Positions 21,212 through 33,465 of a DNA stretch of 64,000 nucleotides are shown here, piece after piece (within the stretch, counting starts at the first letter, position 1; every line of letters begins with the position of its first letter). The stretch covers positions 68,814,062-68,878,061 of the forward strand of contig OY288242.1 in assembly GCA_958450325.1 (NCBI GenBank), given 5' to 3'. The translations under genes and the position numbers were made by a program. The DNA is from Agrostemma githago. Its lineage: Eukaryota > Streptophyta > Magnoliopsida > Caryophyllales > Caryophyllaceae. Under the pieces are notes generated by a model, which was not told the DNA's origin, did not search any database, and saw only the letters and a program-made list of their open reading frames with translations.

Positions 21212-22921
21212 ATGGAAATCGATCGATTAATTGGAATGCTGCAAGAGTGGTCCCGATTTTTCAGAGATGCAGATAAAGTCATCCTGAATCAGAATGGTGT
21301 TACCTAATTATTCACGATCCGCCAGATGCAAGTAGACCGTCACTTCTTGGATGCTTGCCTGTCATATTGGGACGTTACTTATCACGTTTTTGGCTTTCCT
21401 CGAGGCGAAATCTGTCCTATCCCTGAGGAAATTGCTGCTGTAGGAGGGTGGAATCCCATACTCCGCCCTGCTATCCCGTTTTCGGTTCATGACCCGAGGA
21501 GAAAGTTACGGGAATTTTTAGGGCTTTCTCATATGGAGGTATCTCGTATGTTGGAGGGAGATACCGTTTCCTTGATTGATTTGGCTGAAAAATTTATGAA
21601 TCCAGATGATGTCCGGGTCAGGCCGGTCCATAGCCGTAGGGCCTTTACTTTTTGTATGCTCCATGTTTACGCTTTTGAAGGCCATATGGATTTATTATCT
21701 TGCATGGGTCATGTCCGACTCTTCACTGTGGCCGACTTGATGGAAACTGATCACAGCCCAGCTTGGCTGATTACAGGAGAGATTATCCGGGGTTTGGATA
21801 ATCGCAAAAGGGATCCGTCAACCCGGTTGACTAGAAGTACCCGCCTTTTACAGGTATACCGATTTTTTGATTTTTGCAATCTCGATTTTCGCAATTTTCC
21901 GGTTTTCCCGATTTTTCTCGATTTCTGCGGTTCTTTCCGATTTTCTCGGTTTTCGCGTTTTTTTTTTTTGACGCGGTTTTTGACAACTTTTCGCGATTTT
22001 GATTTTTCGCGGGTTTTTCAGTTGTGGCTGTTCGAGAGGCTATCGATATTGGACCCTCCCCTAGACGCGAGCCGATATCAACCTAAACAAGTGATGACGA
22101 GGAGACGGACCATTGCCTTTTCTCGCCTCAACACTCAAAAATACTGGGATGAAGTGCTGTCCTTCCATGAAGGCCCACTGATCCGTTGGACCGTCCCATG
22201 GTGGCCCATTTATGTCCGAACCGGCTTAGAGTCTCTAGATAGGGCTCGATATCAGGTAATCCTATCTTTTAGACAAACAATTCACCTCTTTCCCGATCGC
22301 ATACTTAGGCAATATGATCGGGCCTAAAGAATTCCGAAAATCGAGGCAATCGTGAGTGAATCTACTCAATTGACGGACATAATGTGTGACACCTGGATGC
22401 AAAGGTGGTATACACGAGCTACTTGGTCCGTTCCTAAGAATCCTCATTCGATCTGGGTATCCGATTCTTATGTGAGATGGACAAAGGCAGACTCTGCTAA
22501 GGCCCGAGCTGCTTTGAAGACTGACGAGGCTTTCGACTTGCTGCGTCGGGAGCATGCTAAAGATAATAGAAGCTTCTTTGACGAAGATGCTACTCCGGCA
22601 AGTCAGAAAGGGAAATCTAGGACTCAGACTGAAGGGTCCAGTACTAAGGGTGCACGGGGGAAAGTGAGCCCCCAGACGGATTTAGAAAGGAGACTTGGCC
22701 CAAGACTGGCGGTCAAGGATCGACTTGGTCCTCGAGACAGACTTCCCGAGGCCGTACGGGCTCGGCTTGGACCGGTGCAAGTGACAGAAGACCCAAAATC
22801 GAAAAAACGGGTTCGAGCAAAAGAAATTGCCCTTGTGATTAGGGAACGCTCGCCCCCGCCCCGTCGGCCTCGGGCTCCGCGTGACCCGAAAGATAAGAGG
22901 AAAGAAAAAATGTACGAGTAG
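21212..22921 (+). pseudogene. Antisense gene of A-D: plant-mobile-domain-like protein, two exons, two nonsense codons
   Basis: ATG at 21,212; exon 1 to 21,853; intron 21,854-22,021 (CAG|GTATACC...TTTTTCAG|TTG, T-rich); exon 2 22,022-22,921. Exon lengths 642 and 900 nt join in frame to 514 codons including stop. The protein begins MEIDRLIGMLQEWSRFFRD. It has PRGEICPIPEEIAAVGGW, resembling the helix-rich start of plant mobile domain/aminotransferase-like proteins. It ends in a basic, Pro/Arg-rich tail (RERSPPPRRPRAPRDPKDKR). TAA codons at 21,305 and 22,325 interrupt an otherwise open frame; both could be CAA with one C-to-T change. An AATAAA lies at 23,031. Opposite orientation to gag-pol and location before the 3' LTR match the antisense ORFs reported for Tat elements. 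The function is unknown. Confidence 0.7.
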
Positions 22922-23299
22922 TCTCCTATATTTATTATTTAAGTATTACTATTATTTTTGTGGTGTGATTTTGTTGTTTGTTTTTTTGTGATGTATTTTT
23001 GAAATTCCCGAGTTTATCGGTTTTTTATATAATAAAAGACATATTAGTGAATATCGTTCCCGTCTTTTCGTCATTGCAGTGGTTGTACCCTTTTGAGGGG
23101 TTGCCTACGTATCCATAATTAATGGAATCAAACCTTCCGTAGTTCAGAAGTTAGTGCAATTTTTCGAAATACATCAAGATTATTAATTCGAGATGTGTGA
23201 CGGTAGGATAAGAATCCTAACTTATTGACTTGCTTAAAATTTTGAAAACTTATAAAAAGACAAATTTTTAATTTTTTGCAAATGACATTGAGGTAGGGT
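22922..23299 (+). other. 3' end of the antisense gene and gap to pol
   Basis: T-rich sequence after the antisense stop, with AATAAA at 23,031-23,036, a plausible poly(A) signal. A segment near 23,085-23,150 is shared with the nested element at 28,975-29,040. No further gene. Confidence 0.5.
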
Positions 23300-25503
23300 T
23301 TAAGGGTAGTAACGCTTCAACTGGTCCAAGTTGGTTGGGTTGACGAACTCGTTCCCGTCCAAGTCTGTTAGCATTACTGCTCCTCCCGAAAGGATTTTCT
23401 TCACTAGATATGGCCCAACCCAATTAGGTTTGAATTTTCCCCTTGGGTCAACTGGTAGCAAAGCTCGTACGGATTTTAGGACTAGATCGCCCTCTTTGAT
23501 ATTCCTGGGCCTAACTCTTTTATTAAAGGCCCGTCGGATCCTTTTTTGGTATATCTGAATATTATTCAGGGCTCGAGATCGCCGTTCGTCCAAGAGAACT
23601 AGCGAGTCGTATCGGGCTTGGACCCAATCTGCTTCAAGTACCTGACTTTCGAGTAGAATTCTGAGGGATGGTACTTCTAGCTCGACTGGTTGGACCGCTT
23701 CCATTCCATATGTCAGATAGTATGGAGTTGCTCCGGTTGCAATTCTAATTGATGTTCGATATCCCCATAAGGTGAAAGGTATCTTGTCGGGCCAGTCCCG
23801 ATAATTCTCATCCATCTTTTTAAGTATGGTGACAATTGTTTTATTAGTTGCCTCTACCGCTCCATTCGTTTGGGGACGGTAAGGCGAAGATGTATGTCTT
23901 TAATCTTGTATTTTTCCAACAAAGTGGCAGTTTCAGCCTGAAAGTGGGTCCCGTGATCACTGATGAACTCGTGCGGAATCCCGTATCGACATATAATTTT
24001 GTTTTGGATGAACTTAGCCACATGTTTGGCATTCAAGATTCGGTATGACTCAGCTTCGACCATTTGGTGAAATAGTCAATAGCCACCAAAATGAAGCAGT
24101 GACCCCCTGTCCCGGAAGGGTTCACCTTCCCGATTATATCAATTCCACATGTCGAGAATGGCCATGGTGATGTCATAGTATATAATAGGGACGAAGGCAT
24201 ATGATGTACATTGGCGAAAATCTGACAGTTATGGCAGTGTTTGACATACAACTGACAGTCAGTTTCCATGCTATTCCAATAATAGCCGAGTCTCGTGATT
24301 TTCCGGGCTAGCATATGGGCATTCATATGCGGGCCATTTTCACCATCATGTACCTCAGCCATGACTCTTTCGGCTCGCGTTTTGTCAATGCATAGGAGTA
24401 AAGCCCCCTGTGCTGTCTTCTTATATAACTGTCCATCGTCTGTGCGGATGAACTGGGCGGCCCACCTTCGCAGGGCTTTCTTGGCCCGGTTTTCAGCTCC
24501 CGGAGGATAATCTTCTGATGTTAAGTAGGTCAGAATAGCCTGATACCAAGGTTTTGGATCAGTTATTTCAATATCTTGGATAGCGTGAATATATGCTGGC
24601 TCAGATCGCCTTTCAACGCAAATGGGCATGTTGGTCAGATGCGCTGGGATATTCAGTAAAGATGCTAATTTTGAAAGAGCGTCTGCAAACTGGTTTTCTT
24701 CCCGAGGTAGATAGATGTACTCCACCTTTCGGAATTGTTTTTCGAGAACCCTTACTCGCGCTTGGTAAGCCACGAGATTTGCGTTCCGAGTCTTCCATTT
24801 TTGTAGGGCTTGATTTATGACTAAAGACGAGTCACCGTGGACCCGGAGATTTGTTACTCCTAAATCAGCGGCGGCTTGAAGTCCGTGAATGCACGCTTCA
24901 TACTCGGCTGCGTTGTTAGTCACATCAAAATCTAGCTTGATGGATAACGGGGTGTGTTCCCCTTGTGGCGAGATCAATAAAATACCGACCCCAAATCCTC
25001 GGAAGTTGGACGCCCCATCAAAGTATAAATCCCATGTTTCGGTGTCAGTATGGAATATATCTTCATCCGGGAAGGCCCAGGTATCGGTGTGTCCCTCCTC
25101 GGATATCGGGCTATCAGCGAGGAACTCGGCTACTACCCGGCCCTTGATGGCTTTCAATGGTACAAACTTGAGGTCGAATTCAGCTAGCACTAAAGTCCAT
25201 CTGGATATACGGCCGTTGAGGATGGGCTTCTCGAATAGGTACTTGATTAAAATCCATTTTGGATAACACATGTACCTCGTGACTAAGCATGTAGTGTCGG
25301 AGCTTTTTAGTGGCCCAAACCAAAGCTAGACACGTTTTCTCGAGCATTGTATACCTGCATTCATACTCCAAGAACTTTTTACTGATGTAGTAAATAGCCC
25401 GTTCTTCTGAATCGACCGTCTAGGCTAGCATGGCGCCCATGGCCGTCTCGGTTGTTGTTAGGTATAACGACAGAGGCAAACCATGCTGAGGTGGCATTAG
25501 CAC
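23300..25503 (-). pseudogene. pol: A-D pol, second half: RNase H, archaeal-type RNase H and integrase
   Basis: Continues the pol interrupted at 35,727. From 25,500 down: PLSLYLTTTETAMGAMLA (start of RNase H), a TAG at about 25,425, then YYISKKFLEYECRYTMLEKT. A 1-nt shift lies near 25,255, then ISRWTLVLAEFDLKFVP. A second RNase H of archaeal type follows: LYFDGASNFRGFGVGILLIS (about 25,030), NNAAEYEACIHGLQAAADLG, VHGDSSLVINQALQKW and ENQFADALSKLASL. Integrase shows an H-H-C-C end (HCHNCQIF), DIIGKVNPSGTGG, VAIDYFTKW, then shifts near 24,058 and 23,890 around FISDHGTHFQAE and the Q-T-N-G-x-V-E segment. The C-terminal module is 23,815-23,300 (KFKPNWVGPYLVKKIL). Dual RNase H is diagnostic of the Tat clade. 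One stop and three shifts make it dead. Confidence 0.88.
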
Positions 25504-27769
25504 TGTGGACATGACATAGGTCCACCCCAACGCGGCCACGTGCGGGTTTGGGGAGGCGAATGAATCTCCATATGAGAATGGATCGAATTGAAATTTAAAT
25601 CGAAGTTGGAGTCGCCACCGAACTTTGTGGGAGTTCGGGCCCGTTCGAACCCACTCTATGTCGTAGTGGGCCGTGTACAAAATACGGCCCATTTCCGATG
25701 TCAGAGTTTATTGGGTTCGTCCCTTAGCATTTGATACCGATACCGACGTTATCGGATATCGTGTATTGAATGACTCTCGTTGCCAATGGTTTCGGACATC
25801 TGGAAACCGAGCTTCTGAGTAAGGGGTGAGGGTACGTGTTGGGAAGTTCACAAAGAACACCCAACCCCGCCTGCACATTAGAGGCCTCTACTAAGATATC
25901 GAATGACTTTTGAATACGCGCGTTAGTAATACGATGAATGATATGCAAACATTGTTTTCCCTAAACATGCGAGAATTGAATGGGTTACTAAGTCGGTTTA
26001 ATGCAACTAAAATTAACGTCAAAGTTGTATTTTAGCATGTGAGGTTCGTTTTAGTCTAATAAAACAAATAATGAAAAGAGTTGCTAAGAAGATGAACAAA
26101 CGTGTTAGTAACGAGTTATAAATCGAATAAAAGACGCAAATATGACGATATGCATGATTTTGAAAAAGTTTATGACACGTGATGGATTAACACGTGTTGA
26201 CCGAGATCAAGGAAAAAATATATCGAGATCTGAAGTATGTCTGAAAACTCGCTGTTTTGTCTAAAAAACGATGCTCGAAGAATAAATAAAAAAAAGACGA
26301 AATTGTGCCGCACTTCCCGACGGTCGCGCGACTCGCCTGGGACGCCGGCGGGTCGCGTGACAGGCTGCCTCGGGATTTTTTGGAAAGTTGATAATTTTAT
26401 TAAACCGCATACAAATATTGCATAATTTATACTCGAATTAATCTCGCGATATCCGTTATATTCGATATTCGATTATGAAATCGATATCGAATATTCGGAA
26501 TGAAATTTGAGAAAAGAATGAAAAAAAGTGTTTAATAAATCATTTCGAAAATTGAACTAAAAAAAAATAATGTCGATTCTCTCCGCGTTAAAATCGTCGT
26601 ATTTTATTTTAAAAAAGATGTGACGATTTTTTAGCATCAACGAGAGTTAATTTAGTTCTTGTTAGATACGATATTCGATTAGAGAATCGATATCGTATTT
26701 TAAGAACGTTTCGTTTTATAAAAATAATTTTGTAGTATCGATATTAGAAATAAAAAAATGCGACGAACGACCCATAATAAAAAAAAGACCGAAGACGACG
26801 CTAGGACGAGAAAAAGACGAGGGAAAGACGAGAGAAGAGAAGAGAGAAGAGAGAAATCGGGTTTGATTTTACACCCTCAACCTACATGCTTTGTTAACTC
26901 GGATCGGGGCTCGTCGGAATGTGGCTAAGGCACGGGAGCGTCGGGTTAATGTCGGTGAGTTGTGGTGGTTTTGGTTTGGACGTGAAGGGTGACGGATCTA
27001 AGGCCGGTTTTTTGTAGTCTCGGGTTACACTATCGGTTTCTCGATGCTAAGTGTGAGAGTCTCGAGGTGTATGAATAATTGGTTGATGTGTTGAATGTGT
27101 ATGAATATTGTGTGTGTCGGGGATTGTATGAATTAATCGTGTGTGAATAATGTGTATGAAAATTGTGTGATGGGAAGGTCCTATTTATAGGTGAAGAGGT
27201 AGCCTTGCTTGCACGACAAGAAATACCGACTTGGATAGGAAAAGTAGGAAGTTGAGATGAACGAGAACTCGCTTTCTTGGTGAAGAAGGCAAGGAATCTC
27301 GGCTGGAATAGGCTGCTCGGCCGAGTATCCTACGCTCGGTCGAGTGTTTGATTCGGTTTTAGGATGGAATTCCTACTCGAGATCAAATTCTATCCTTAAA
27401 CGGGTTTGTTTAATATTTTGTGTAGCTAATTTTTGTAGTGTTTGAGCTCGAATTGGTCACATGAGATGACACGGATGACTCACACGTTTCAAAAATATCT
27501 TTGACCGGGTTTTGACTCGGTCGCTAAGAGACGGTTTTGCCCCTGGTGTCGGATTCGACCCAAATTAGTCTTATTTGACTCGAAACGACCCACTGGGCCT
27601 CAATTTGAGGTCAGTTTTGTGAGATTTGTACTCCTTAAAAGCCCAAGCTAATTATCCATGATTTCGAGCCCATTTTCGAGTACGTTAAAGCACGTTTGCG
27701 TCCGATCATCATCGGGTGTTTGTCGGAAACTGCTATAGACACCTGGCGGTCAAAATGTGGGTGTCTACA
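25504..27769 (-). repeat. 3' LTR of nested element B-C (2,266 bp)
   Basis: Starts TGTGGACATGACATAGG and ends GGTGTCTACA on the + strand. It shares subfamily-specific sequence (CGAATGACTTTTGAATACGC) with 33,466-35,726 only. TATA box TATAAATA on the minus strand at 27,182-27,189; palindromes CTCGGCCGAG (27,316) and CTCGGTCGAG (27,335) upstream of it. Confidence 0.93.
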
Positions 27770-29284
27770 GAGCCCCCACTCTGACTGAGGCTTGGACAAG
27801 GCAAAAGTCAGAGTAGCTACCAGGCCAATCAAAGATTAAAACCTGGCAGACTTCTGATCGGGTCGTTTAAAGTCCATTAGACTCTGCGCGAAGGGCCCGC
27901 CGGCCACGGATTAGAAATATACCTGAGCTGATGATGATAACCCCGTGGGGAATTGGACTTGTCGTATAAGTCTTTTGTGCACCTATATATGGGCCCATCC
28001 CGTTAAATGCCACTGGGGAGTTTTTGCGAGGAGTCTTCCTTCTCGAGTCTGGGTGTACCTGTATGATGCTGAAACATAGCAATTCGTATGTAACATTTAG
28101 GCGAAACACCGACTCACACCGGGGAAGTGAAACTTGACGTTCCTTTGGGAAACACAAGCTGGTACCTGAAACATCAGATATGTAGGCAGAAATAGCAAAT
28201 ATAGCAGATAGCAAGATAGCATACAGGAAATGCATTTAGCATCTATAGACTGACTTGCGCTGGGGAAAAATGATTTTTGCTTCATTTTGGAATCGAAGTC
28301 CTGAAAGCAACTCACGTGCTAGGAGATAGGTTTTCAAAATTGAAGGTGAAAAAGAAATTTGCAGTTTTGAATAGACTGAAATTTGACCTTGCCGAAAAGG
28401 ATTTTCTCAAATGGCTAAGTTTTGCAAGTTTTAAAATGAGAGTTTGAAGAGAGAGGCCTACCGACAGACTCGACTCTGGACGTGACAGAACGAGTTGACA
28501 GACACGAACTAGACTCTCTAAGGGTTCGACCGTGACTCGGTAGGGGGTGGGCCACCTAAGATGTCAAGACTCTTAAGTTGCGCTATTTCGTAGCCTAGGC
28601 AAGTGGTAACACGGTCGAACGTCGAAATGGGATAGATATGCTATACGGGGTTGCAGTAGTCTGTAATGAGACTATTCTTGTACGACAGAACTTAGTAGTA
28701 GACTTGTGTTCTTTTGGATCTTCTTTGGTTTCGGGGTATATTCCCAAGGTAAGTGCTTATTTGAGTCCCTGACAAATTCTTCTCTTCGACTGAGCCGAGT
28801 ACTAAGACACTTTATAAAAAGAAGGCTAGTTTTTGAAAGTATTTGGATTTTGTTAGTGGATGGAGGTCTTCTGTATACAAGAAGCCCCCAGGATGACAAA
28901 GCTTGCTGTTGAGAACATGACAGTGTCGTGACCGGAATAATGGTGCTTTTTTAATGTGTGTCAATGTGGGTGGTTGTGCCTCTGTTGAAGGGCTGCCTAC
29001 GTATTCACGTGTGGTGAAATCAAACCAAGCCGTAGTTCAGTGGATTATAGTGCCTAGTTTATTAGGGCTTTGTGTGTAACTAGCCATAGCGATGGTGTAG
29101 GCTAGGTGCATTCCCAATGATGTCTTGATCAAGAGGATAGACTAGTTAGGATGTTGATCCTGTGACTGTGAGCACTCTCCGGGATAGCCCCCAGAGGTGG
29201 TGTGAACTATTTGGGCATGTTCTATGCCAACCGCAAGTTGAGTTCCCGTGTTCGAGGTTGGTAATTGGTTTGAATGAGAAGAAT
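27770..29284 (-). other. Spacer of B-C next to its 3' LTR
   Basis: Polypurine tract AGAGTGGGGGCTC on the minus strand abuts the LTR. The first roughly 280 bp match 20,580-20,860, and a block near 28,975-29,040 matches the A-D spacer. ORFs here show no recognisable domains. Confidence 0.55.
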
Positions 29285-29645
29285 CGGGATGGGATTTTAA
29301 CGAGTTCTGCTCTCGGGGATTTTAACGAGTTCTGTTCTCGGGGATTTGATGAGTTTTGCTCTCGGGGATTTTAACGAGTTTTGCTCTCGGGGATTTTAAC
29401 GAGTTTTGCTCTCGGAGGATTTGACGAATTTTGCTCTCGGGGGATTTGACGAGTTTTGCTCTCGAGGGATTTGACGAGTTTTGCTCTCGGGGGGGATTTG
29501 ACGATTTTTGCTCTTGGGGGATTTGACGAGTTTTGCTCTCGAGGATTTGACGAGTTTTGCTCTCGAGGGATTTGATAAGTTTTGCTCTCGGGGGGATTTG
29601 ACGAGTTTTGCTCTTGGGGGATTTGACGAGTTTTGCTCTCGGGTT
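29285..29645. repeat. Tandem array of about 25-bp units in B-C
   Basis: About fourteen variable copies of GGGGATTTGACGAGTTTTGCTCTC in a row. Units vary from 22 to 27 bp, mainly in the length of the G run. It lies in the spacer between gag and the 3' LTR. The minus-strand ORF over it (29,371-29,748) only reflects the repeat. Confidence 0.9.
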
Positions 29646-30571
29646 TGCGTATGGTGATTGTGAATTCTGTTATGTAAAGGGGAAGTCGAGTAAAATGGCT
29701 CGAACTTTGATCGGGATAGGTTTTGATAATGCGAGATCTGATTTCCATGTCTGGCCCTAATGGTTAGGGGTATCCTATGGAGCTTGAATCCTCAAAATTC
29801 CGGGCTGTCTCTAGCCTGGGTCTCGGGAAGGTCTTGAGGGTTGTAATGTGGGAAGGCTAAATATGGTGTTAGCTGACCAGCTTGATTGTCTCTCCCTTAT
29901 TGGATGGTATGAGTATTGATAATTTTGAATTGATCATTTTCACTACGGTCATGGTTTTTTGAATATTTTTTGGTTGACCTCTTATCCCCGGTCTCGGGAT
30001 TCTTCATTTGGATTGAGCGCTTAACCTCAGTCATGGGTGCCTCTTTTTTTTTGATAATGGCCTGCTTTTTTTGTTTTGGCCTTTTGTTTTTTCTTGTATT
30101 GGACTTTTGATTTTTTTTTGTCCAGTTTTTTCCCTTTTTTTGTTGGTCAGACTAACACCTAAGGTAGGGATTGATCAGTATTATTGGATGGGTGTTTATT
30201 GTGGGAAATGGGTTTGCCTCCCGTCTTGAACCCAAACTAGGAGACTACCTAGATTTGTCATTGGATTCGATACCGTTCCTGCTAAGGGTAGTTATGTGGC
30301 TTTCTATACCAGGCATGGAATAGGTAAAAGGAAAACACGGGCTCGGTTTCCTGCAGTCATTATAGATGTGCCTATAATAGTCACGTGTGTGTGCTCACAG
30401 TGTATGACGGTGTTCATCATGTTCTCGGAAACACATAAGGAAACTATATATGAGAAATAGAAAAGCTGATTTTATTGAATTTTGAAAAAGATGACAGAAT
30501 ACAATTGACTCTGACTCTGACTTTGAAGTTGAAATAAATAGTATATCCTAGACTCAGACTCAGACTTGGAC
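29646..30571 (-). other. Spacer between the tandem array and the gag remnant
   Basis: T-rich sequence with no supported gene. A T-run/TTTTTGG-rich stretch lies at 30,030-30,150. Confidence 0.45.
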
Positions 30572-31249
30572 TTAAATCAAATCCGGACTCTTGGATGCAT
30601 AAGAGGTAGATTGGATACTTTGGTCATCGGGCCCTGTATAGTCCATGAGGGGCTTTGCAAGTGACAATGTTTCCAAAACGGGAGTCCTCCCGGCATCGAG
30701 GAAGTCTTGAATGAGGTGTTTCAGCTTCCAGCATCGTTCTGTATCGTGTCCCCTCCCTCTGTGGAATTTGCAGTAATGCTCGGCGTTCCATGCTTTGGAG
30801 CGTTTTTCCAAAGGTGGGTCGGCTGTTGGGCCTATAGGTAGTATTTGGCTCTTCGGAACCAACCTCTGGAAAGCGACGGTGTAGGACATATCCAAGTGGG
30901 TAAATGTCCTTTCCTTTGACTGGTTCTTGTTTTTTGGAGAGGTGACTTGAGGGTTACCTCTCTCGGTCTTGCCATCTTGAGGGTACCGGACAGTTTCGTA
31001 AGAGTGTTCACCCTTTAAATGGCTCAGTTGGGTGATAGGCTGTCTTACCCGCTCTAGTTGTGCTAGACGAGATCGGGTTCTTACAAGATCTTCTTCGATG
31101 ATGGTTACCCTGGAACTTAGGTTATCTAGGGCAGTATTGATTTTCGAGAAGATATTGTTAATGGAGCAAGATAGCATAAGCATACTCCCCTGGATATCCC
31201 CTTTCTCGACGGCGCGGGATTTGTTATGGTTTGGTAGTGTCTCGTTCAT
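30572..31249 (-). CDS. gag: Truncated gag of non-autonomous element B-C
   Basis: A 225-residue ORF begins at ATG 31,249 (MNETLPNHNKSRAVEKGD). Its N-terminal half has a heptad-like helix (residues about 30-65). Residues about 115-195 align with residues about 315-390 of the A-D gag, including EKRSKAWNAEHYCKFHRGRG and HDTERCWKLKHLIQDFLDAG, a variant CCHC-type knuckle (C-x2-H...H-x4-C). The central capsid-like gag core present in A-D (residues 95-290) is missing, as is everything after the knuckle. The frame is open, so a short RNA-binding protein could be made, but this is not proven. It could instead be residual sequence that has not yet decayed. Confidence 0.65.
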   Translation of the reverse strand: MNETLPNHNKSRAVEKGDIQGSMLMLSCSINNIFSKINTALDNLSSRVTIIEEDLVRTRSRLAQLERVRQPITQLSHLKGEHSYETVRYPQDGKTERGNPQVTSPKNKNQSKERTFTHLDMSYTVAFQRLVPKSQILPIGPTADPPLEKRSKAWNAEHYCKFHRGRGHDTERCWKLKHLIQDFLDAGRTPVLETLSLAKPLMDYTGPDDQSIQSTSYASKSPDLI

Positions 31250-33444
31250 AGGGTCCCTGATCGGAAGAAACGACAGGTGTTAGAACTCGCCTAAACTCGG
31301 TTTTGCGCAAATGCAAGAAAGAGAGAGTCAAACTAGGTACGGTCCGGGGGCGGGAATGACTAAGATTCTATGACCGGGCTACTTAAACGTTAATCCAGAC
31401 AAAATAACGACTGTGACCTAAACTCGAGCTGTACAAGGATAAGTCCGAAAATGGGGCGACCGTATTTGACCGTGCCGTGTGCTTGGACCAACCGTGGTGA
31501 CCTAACCCTAGGTGACCCGAGTATTCGTAGCGTGGGTACGACTCGAAGAAGGCATCATAAGGACGCCGGTGTAGGATGAACGTAGGGTACTCTCTAGGGT
31601 AACCGTGGTTGACTGCTCGGGTGGAGGACAGACCCTCGAGTAAGGCTAGAGACTCAGATGGTGTGACATCTAAGTGACACGAAAGTGGGGTACGTGAGAC
31701 AACACGCGCAAGACATGACCCTTAGAGCAACCGTGATTGATCGATCTGCTAAAGGGTAGCCCCCGAGTGGGAAAAAGCCTGAAAAGGAAATGACCCGGAA
31801 AGGACACCTAGACGGGTGACTCATGAAAGGTGGTCCTCCCTTAGGATTCGGCGTGTGGGTCGAGTCCTGTTCGAAGGAGGGCCCACGAGATATTCCCCAG
31901 ACCCTTGGACTCGATTGTGTAAACGGGCCTTCCTTTGTAGGAGTATGTCCTACGTAGGTAGGCCTTGCCTTGACAAATAAGGCGGACTGAGATAAGGAAG
32001 AAACCCGTGATGTAAGATCGACAGAGTTTCGACGCTAAAGATTTCGACGACTTATGACACGACCAGACACTGCTAAATACGGGAAGTCCTAAGAAGAGGA
32101 AGTTTGAAAATATGATGATTTTTGAAAAGCCCGAAAAATTGGGGGAGAACCGACCCTTTTTCGAGAAAAAACGGAAAAGGTGGGCCGGGTGACGGTTTGA
32201 AAGTTTCGAAAATAATTTCGAGTTTTAAATTGGGCGTAATACCGGCTAGAAAATAGGCTACTTTGAGTCAAATCGTAAATCCTAATTTCGGTAGCATTCC
32301 GGGGTTTTGAAAAGTTGAATATTTGGAATTTTGAAATTTGAGTATCGAAAAGAATTTCCGACAATTTGAAAATTGAAGATGAGATCCCGAAGATTTGAAA
32401 ATCGAAAACGGCATCTCGAAGATTTGAAAATTGAAAATGGCATCTCGAAGATTTTGAAAATCGAAACTGGTATCTCGAAAATTTTGAAAATCGAAACTGG
32501 CATCTCGAAAATTTTAAAATCGAAATTGAATTTTGAAAATTCGAAAATCGAATGGTGGATCGGAAATTTGAATTTTGAAATGGGCAGCATGTCGGCTAGA
32601 AAATAAGCTGGTTTTGAGCCATATCTTAAGTCTAAATTTCGGCAGCTTTCCGATTATTTTTTTTTTTTAAAAAATGCATTTTTGGAATTTCGGAATTTTG
32701 AATATCGAGGATGAATTTCCGAAGATTTGAAAATCGAAAACAGGATCTCAACTTTTAAAATTGACGAAAATGTCAGGCTCAAATTTTTTTCAAAAGTCAG
32801 AAATTTTGAAATTTTGAAATGGATTTTTTAAAGCCCGAAAGAAAATTCGGGGGAATGGCCCGTTTTTTTTTTCGAAGGAAAACGAAAATCGAATCGGGCG
32901 ACGGTTTTGTAAGTTCGAAAATAATTTTGAGTTTTGAATTGGGCATAATACCGGCTAGAAAAAGAGCTATTTTGAGTAAAATCGTATGTCCTAAATTCAG
33001 TATATGCCCGAGGTTTTGAAATTGGATATTTTGAAAAGGATGTAATTTTTGAAAAAAACGGTTTTTTGAAAAAGATGTGGATCAAGTAGATGTAGTCATG
33101 GAAACAGTATAATGACGCCATGTATGCTCTTAAACTAAGTCTCGGTCAGTCTATAAGGTTCTATACCAGTGTACATAGCCTATTCGAGAATCGGGGCGAA
33201 CTTCCTAAGTCGAATTGAGCTTAGAACATGCCGTAAAACCCATACGAATCAGCTATGCACACCTTTTGACATATCCAATTTGGACTACATCAATGGTATA
33301 GTGGGACGTCGGTCACCAGTACCGGCCCGGGAAAATATGGGGTTATGCATGAACCGTAAAACTAAAACGCGTATTGTACTAGTCAAACGATTTCTATTCG
33401 AGTCTCACCTTGAGGATGCCGATGGTAAGTCACGCATCAGTTGA
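31250..33444 (-). other. 5' leader of B-C
   Basis: A long untranslated leader. Parts (31,780-32,000; 32,820-33,440) match the A-D leader at 40,060-40,595 and 52,577-52,990. It includes an A/G-rich repeat zone at 32,340-32,535. Short ORFs here have no motifs. Confidence 0.6.
32340..32535. repeat. Tandem GAAAATCGAAA-type repeats in the leader
   Basis: About six copies of a 28-32-bp unit of the form GATCTCGAAGATTTTGAAAATCGAAACTG, strongly A/G biased. The overlapping ORFs on both strands are products of the repeat. Confidence 0.8.
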
Positions 33445-33462
33445 TCCCCAGCGGAGTCGCCA
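33445..33462 (-). other. Primer binding site of B-C
   Basis: Minus strand TGGCGACTCCGCTGGGGA lies 3 nt inside the 5' LTR. It is complementary to the 3' end of a plant tRNA-Arg as I recall that sequence. The same site occurs in A-D, and Ogre-type elements are known to use tRNA-Arg. Confidence 0.75.
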
Positions 33463-33465
33463 AAT

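Noticed and set aside
29285..29748. Regular direct repeats that could be mistaken for a CRISPR array
   Set aside because: Units are contiguous without unique spacers, sit in a plant retrotransposon, and vary in length; it is a tandem repeat.
33445..33462. tRNA-like sequence
   Set aside because: Only the 18 bases complementary to a tRNA 3' end are present, next to an LTR; it is a primer binding site, as is 52,988-53,005.
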